Assembly (NCBI RefSeq): GCF_009363535.1
Contig: NZ_CP045369.1
Location: forward strand, 3,111,001-3,175,000
Direction: 5' to 3'
Origin: Microbulbifer sp. THAF38
GTDB lineage: Bacteria; Pseudomonadota; Gammaproteobacteria; Pseudomonadales; Cellvibrionaceae
DNA length: 64,000 bases
Below are positions 61,292-64,000 of this stretch, piece by piece; the stretch's first letter is position 1, and every line of letters begins with the position of its first letter. The notes under the pieces are model-generated. The model did no database searches. It was given only the letters and a program-made list of their open reading frames with translations, and was not told the DNA's origin. The position numbers and the translations under genes are program-made.

Positions 61292-61600
61292 TTAGGTAAC
61301 GGTAAAAATCAAGTCTACATCAGCCTTATTGAACAGCTGATGAGGAATCCCAGCGGCTATATGCAAACCCTGGCCGGGAGAGAGGGTATACTCTTCGCCA
61401 TCACATTCAATCGTGGCCGTGCCCTGTAGTACAAAGAAAAACTGTTCAGATTGCCGGTGCAGGTGTCGAACTTCTGAGCAACCAGGAGGTACTCTCTCCT
61501 GAATCACACTGAGAGAATCGGTTCGTACCAGGTGCCAGCCATCGCAGCCCTCTCCCCAGGAGTAGTGTTCAGCATTTTCTTTTGAGACGACAGTCATCAC
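61292..61600 (-). CDS. Small cupin-domain protein
   Basis: 102 residues forming a single cupin barrel. Metal ligands are visible in the two motifs: H-L-H at GCSEVRHLHRQSEQFFFVLQGTATIECDG (with the E nine residues later) and H at GLHIAAGIPHQLFN. The metal and substrate are unknown; such proteins include isomerases, dioxygenase-like enzymes and sugar-binding proteins. It starts 3 bp inside the RDD gene end (overlap 61597-61600), so it is translated with the J-domain/RDD gene upstream of it on the minus strand. Confidence 0.82.
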   Translation of the reverse strand: MMTVVSKENAEHYSWGEGCDGWHLVRTDSLSVIQERVPPGCSEVRHLHRQSEQFFFVLQGTATIECDGEEYTLSPGQGLHIAAGIPHQLFNKADVDLIFTVT

Positions 61601-63024
61601 TCCTCCCCCCGCAATCTCCGTAGATACTCCTCACGGGACTTACGCATATTGATGACATGACTTGAGCTGAGGCGGTCGTGCATCAGGTTTCCACCTAAGA
61701 AACAGTTAATCAACCAACCGATCTTGCCCAGCGGTAGGGTGAGAGTGAAGCTCAATATGCGCCAAAGACCGCGGCCATAGCCAATACGTTCAAATTTCTT
61801 GTTGGTAACTTTGTAACCCATTAGGTATTTACCAGGGGTGGCCTGAAAACGGGAGCTCTCTGCGATCCATGCCATTAATAAATAGGCCAGGCAACAGATT
61901 CCCAGAGTAATGGTTGTCGCCGCAGTTTCAGAGATGTCATATACCTTCATTATCACGATGGAGGTAATAAAGCCGACTGCGACATAAATCAGCAGCAAAT
62001 CCAGTAGGACCGCTACTCCTCGGGCCAGCAGGTGGCCAAAGTAGTATTGATCATAGGTTTCTTCCGGCTGGGTGATTTTCTGCCTGATCAGCTTGCGCCC
62101 ACCTCGGAGCCCTTGGGCGGGGTCTACAGTTACTTCTTCACTTTGCAGCGAATTAAATATGCAATCACAAAGGGACTCATCCAAGGCGCCGTATAAATAG
62201 GAGGCATTACCATTCCAGTCGAACAAGCAATTGCAGTACTGAAGAATATTGTTAGAAATCTGAGCTTGTTTTTTACCTTTAGAGGTAGATTCACTAGCCT
62301 GCAAATTTATTCTGGCAAAACGTTCGAAGATTGAGAGACCCAGATTCCAATTATATTCCTCATCGAGCATATAGGGTGTATCGGTGAGAAAACGCCAATT
62401 CTCTTTTACATTGAAATTACTGGGTTCTTGCAGCAGCCTATCCACTTGCTCCAACACCCGATGGTACTCGGCAATTTTCAGTGTTCGCTGTGGGTCTTGT
62501 TCAGTGTCATTCTCTTCAATAGGATTTTCTTGCACATTATCTTCTTGTGCATTCTTAACTTCAGGATGCTGCTCTTCCGCATGTATCTCTGTAAAGGTCC
62601 CCTGCTGTCTCTCACCCCCAGTTTCCTGATCCTGGGCTTGGTTCAGGTCAAGAGAGACTTTTGATTGAGCTTGCTCAATCGCTTCTGATGAGACTGGGGA
62701 GTGGTCTTGATGATTTGGCTCACTATTTTGTTGCACCTGGGGCTCTGCTTGACCCTGTAATTGCACGGTCTCAAGGGAAAGTGCAGCCCGCTCAGCACTA
62801 GCAACTTCCGCAAGCACCTCGTTATTTTGCGGTTCCTCACTTTCCTTTTTCTCTTCTTTAAGCTCCTCGGCGGCTTTCAGCGCCCATTTATAGGCGCTGT
62901 GTAACTGCTGAAACTCTTCGGGCTTTTCATCCGGGCGGGTTTGCTTTAGTTTTTTTGCATAGGCGCGCTTGATCGCCCGCGCATCATCGCAGGGTGCTAG
63001 CTCGAGTATCTCCCAGGGGCTCAT
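61597..63024 (-). CDS. J-domain/RDD membrane protein, likely HscC partner (DjlC-like)
   Basis: 475 residues. The N-terminal ~50 residues are J-like (WEILELAPCDDARAIKRAYAKKLKQTRPDEKPEEFQQLHSAYKWAL), but the HPD motif reads RPD (residues 30-32), as if the histidine is lost. A long charged, disordered Glu/Gln linker (about 55-200) follows, then a helical domain (about 200-320) and a C-terminal RDD domain (about 325-470) with membrane helices (LLARGVAVLLDLLLIYVAVGFI, ITLGICCLAYLLMAWIAE) and GLWRILSFTLTLPLGKIGWLINCFLGG. It begins exactly where hscC stops (1-bp overlap), so it is probably the dedicated membrane co-chaperone. Confidence 0.82.
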   Translation of the reverse strand: MSPWEILELAPCDDARAIKRAYAKKLKQTRPDEKPEEFQQLHSAYKWALKAAEELKEEKKESEEPQNNEVLAEVASAERAALSLETVQLQGQAEPQVQQNSEPNHQDHSPVSSEAIEQAQSKVSLDLNQAQDQETGGERQQGTFTEIHAEEQHPEVKNAQEDNVQENPIEENDTEQDPQRTLKIAEYHRVLEQVDRLLQEPSNFNVKENWRFLTDTPYMLDEEYNWNLGLSIFERFARINLQASESTSKGKKQAQISNNILQYCNCLFDWNGNASYLYGALDESLCDCIFNSLQSEEVTVDPAQGLRGGRKLIRQKITQPEETYDQYYFGHLLARGVAVLLDLLLIYVAVGFITSIVIMKVYDISETAATTITLGICCLAYLLMAWIAESSRFQATPGKYLMGYKVTNKKFERIGYGRGLWRILSFTLTLPLGKIGWLINCFLGGNLMHDRLSSSHVINMRKSREEYLRRLRGEE

Positions 63025-64000
63025 TAAATCCAGTCCTCACCATCGAGCTTATCGAAAATTTCAGTGAGTTCGGCACGCGCCTTGCCAATCTCCACCAGGT
63101 TTTGTTTATCCAAAACCCGATCAAAACTGGCGAGCAATTTGGAAATATAATCGCGCTGCTCGCCAAGGCTCGCTTCGTACAAACGTTCACCACGGGCGAG
63201 CAGTGCCCGGTTTTCCTCGTCCTCACGGGGGTGGAATTTGAGCTTGGCCAGCTTTTCCAGGGCTTGGGCTTTATCCTGTTCATTCAGGGCGCCCGGCGTA
63301 AATTCCACTAGCTTATTAAATGTTTTGCCAGTAGAAACGACGGTGACATCCACTTCCAACAAACCGTTCATATCGTAGCTGTAACGAATTTCCACCACTT
63401 CCTCACCCCGGGGTTTCTTGGGTACCGGCACCGTGAGTTCACCCAGGTAAACATTTTTCTTTACCAGGCGATTTTCCCCCTGGTAAATATCGATACAGAC
63501 TTCGCTCTGATCATCGCGGGCAGTGCAAACGCTACGCACGATACTCACAGGTACCACGGTGTTGCGCTCAATAATCGGCAGGAAGTAATTACCCAGCTGC
63601 GGGCTGTCTTCGTTCACGATGCCGGTACCCAGGGTATAGGGGCACACATCGGTGAGAACGATATCATCCAACGCAGAATTTTTTTCCTTGAGGCCGGCTT
63701 GGATAGCCGCTCCCATGGCGACAACGGTATCCGGGTCCAGGTGGCAGGAGGGTAAGCGGCCAAACATACGTCCCACCATAGAGCGGAACAGGGCCAGGCG
63801 GGTGGAGCCACCCACCAATACCACTTCGTCAATTTTAGCGGGTGGCAAATCGGCATCGCGCATAGCGCGCTCAATCGGGCGCTTGGCTCGCAGTAGCAAC
63901 GGGGTACTGAGTTTCTCGAACCATTCGGGGGTCGCCTTCCATTCGAATTCGCGTCCACCGAGGTTTAATTTAAGCAACTGCTCTGCCTGCTGGCTTATAC
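63024..64000 (-). CDS. hscC: Hsp70 family chaperone HscC, C-terminal part (start outside window)
   Basis: 325 codons in view; the frame is open to the right edge, so the ATPase N-terminus lies beyond 64000. Visible are the end of the actin-like domain (IDEVVLVGGSTRLALFRSMVGRMFG, DPDTVVAMGAAIQAGL), the interdomain linker and LTDVCPYTLGTGI with the short beta-sandwich domain (TARDDQSEVCIDIYQGENRLVKKNVYLGELTVPVPKKPRGEEVVEIRYSYDMNGLLEVDVTVVSTGK) and a helical lid. The compact C-terminus of HscC-type proteins lacks the DnaK EEVD tail, as here (LDGEDWI). It overlaps the J/RDD gene at its stop, giving a chaperone/co-chaperone operon. Confidence 0.9.
   Translation of the reverse strand, partial: ISQQAEQLLKLNLGGREFEWKATPEWFEKLSTPLLLRAKRPIERAMRDADLPPAKIDEVVLVGGSTRLALFRSMVGRMFGRLPSCHLDPDTVVAMGAAIQAGLKEKNSALDDIVLTDVCPYTLGTGIVNEDSPQLGNYFLPIIERNTVVPVSIVRSVCTARDDQSEVCIDIYQGENRLVKKNVYLGELTVPVPKKPRGEEVVEIRYSYDMNGLLEVDVTVVSTGKTFNKLVEFTPGALNEQDKAQALEKLAKLKFHPREDEENRALLARGERLYEASLGEQRDYISKLLASFDRVLDKQNLVEIGKARAELTEIFDKLDGEDWI

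Overview
The window reads as chromosome of a marine gammaproteobacterium, most likely a Microbulbifer/Cellvibrionales-type organism. This is inference from gene content: gamma-type RecQ, BolA, DusC and HscC, a Na+-pumping oxaloacetate decarboxylase, TonB-dependent carbohydrate uptake and many exported proteins. No rRNA, tRNA, CRISPR array or intact transposon was recognised. Genes are intact apart from recQ and hscC, which are cut by the window edges, and several clear relics.

Layout. 1-8.9 kb: recQ 3' end, mmsA, a small secreted protein, an OmpW-like porin with acidic loops, bolA, a DjlA-like co-chaperone, a diheme lipoprotein cytochrome, a LysR regulator, and an exported protein followed by a glutamine amidotransferase-like enzyme. 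8.9-13.8 kb: five tandem paralogous genes for small secreted proteins of about 175-183 residues with two conserved cysteines. Each has a long leader, a conserved upstream element and a 3' hairpin. A decayed sixth copy lies between copies 4 and 5, and copy 5 looks like a recombinant. This is the most unusual system in the window. 14.2-25.3 kb: Zn alcohol dehydrogenase, YoaK-type membrane protein, coiled-coil secreted protein, oadGAB, dusC, and a four-gene ABC-transporter/LolA-like operon.

25.5-33.1 kb is scarred: a long palindromic element, an M1-type metallopeptidase, a decayed DDE transposase next to an isochorismatase-like hydrolase between 16-bp direct repeats, NDH-2, a selD relic, an MFS-acyltransferase fusion and a glutaredoxin-like fragment. 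33.5-42.7 kb: PhoD phosphatase, aminotransferase-amidase pair, Ldh2-type oxidoreductase, and an outer-membrane protein with a LytS/LytTR-type two-component pair. 43.2-47.1 kb: a lipoprotein M11-like metalloprotease, two small exported proteins and an aerolysin-like pore-forming protein. 47.2-55.5 kb: a saccharide locus (SSS symporter, ROK repressor, GH32-like enzyme, TonB receptor, ROK fructokinase). An identical 21-bp near-palindrome stands before the symporter and the receptor, the likely operator. A sucrose/fructo-oligosaccharide substrate is inferred.

55.7-64 kb: two alpha/beta hydrolases, then an AT-rich run of orphan genes with the look of an immunity/accessory island (propeller protein, acidic small protein, membrane protein, unknown 199-aa protein). 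It is bordered by a decayed copy of the RDD segment of the J-domain/RDD gene. The window closes with a cupin, that J-domain/RDD gene and hscC, which overlap at a stop/start junction and are probably a chaperone/co-chaperone pair.
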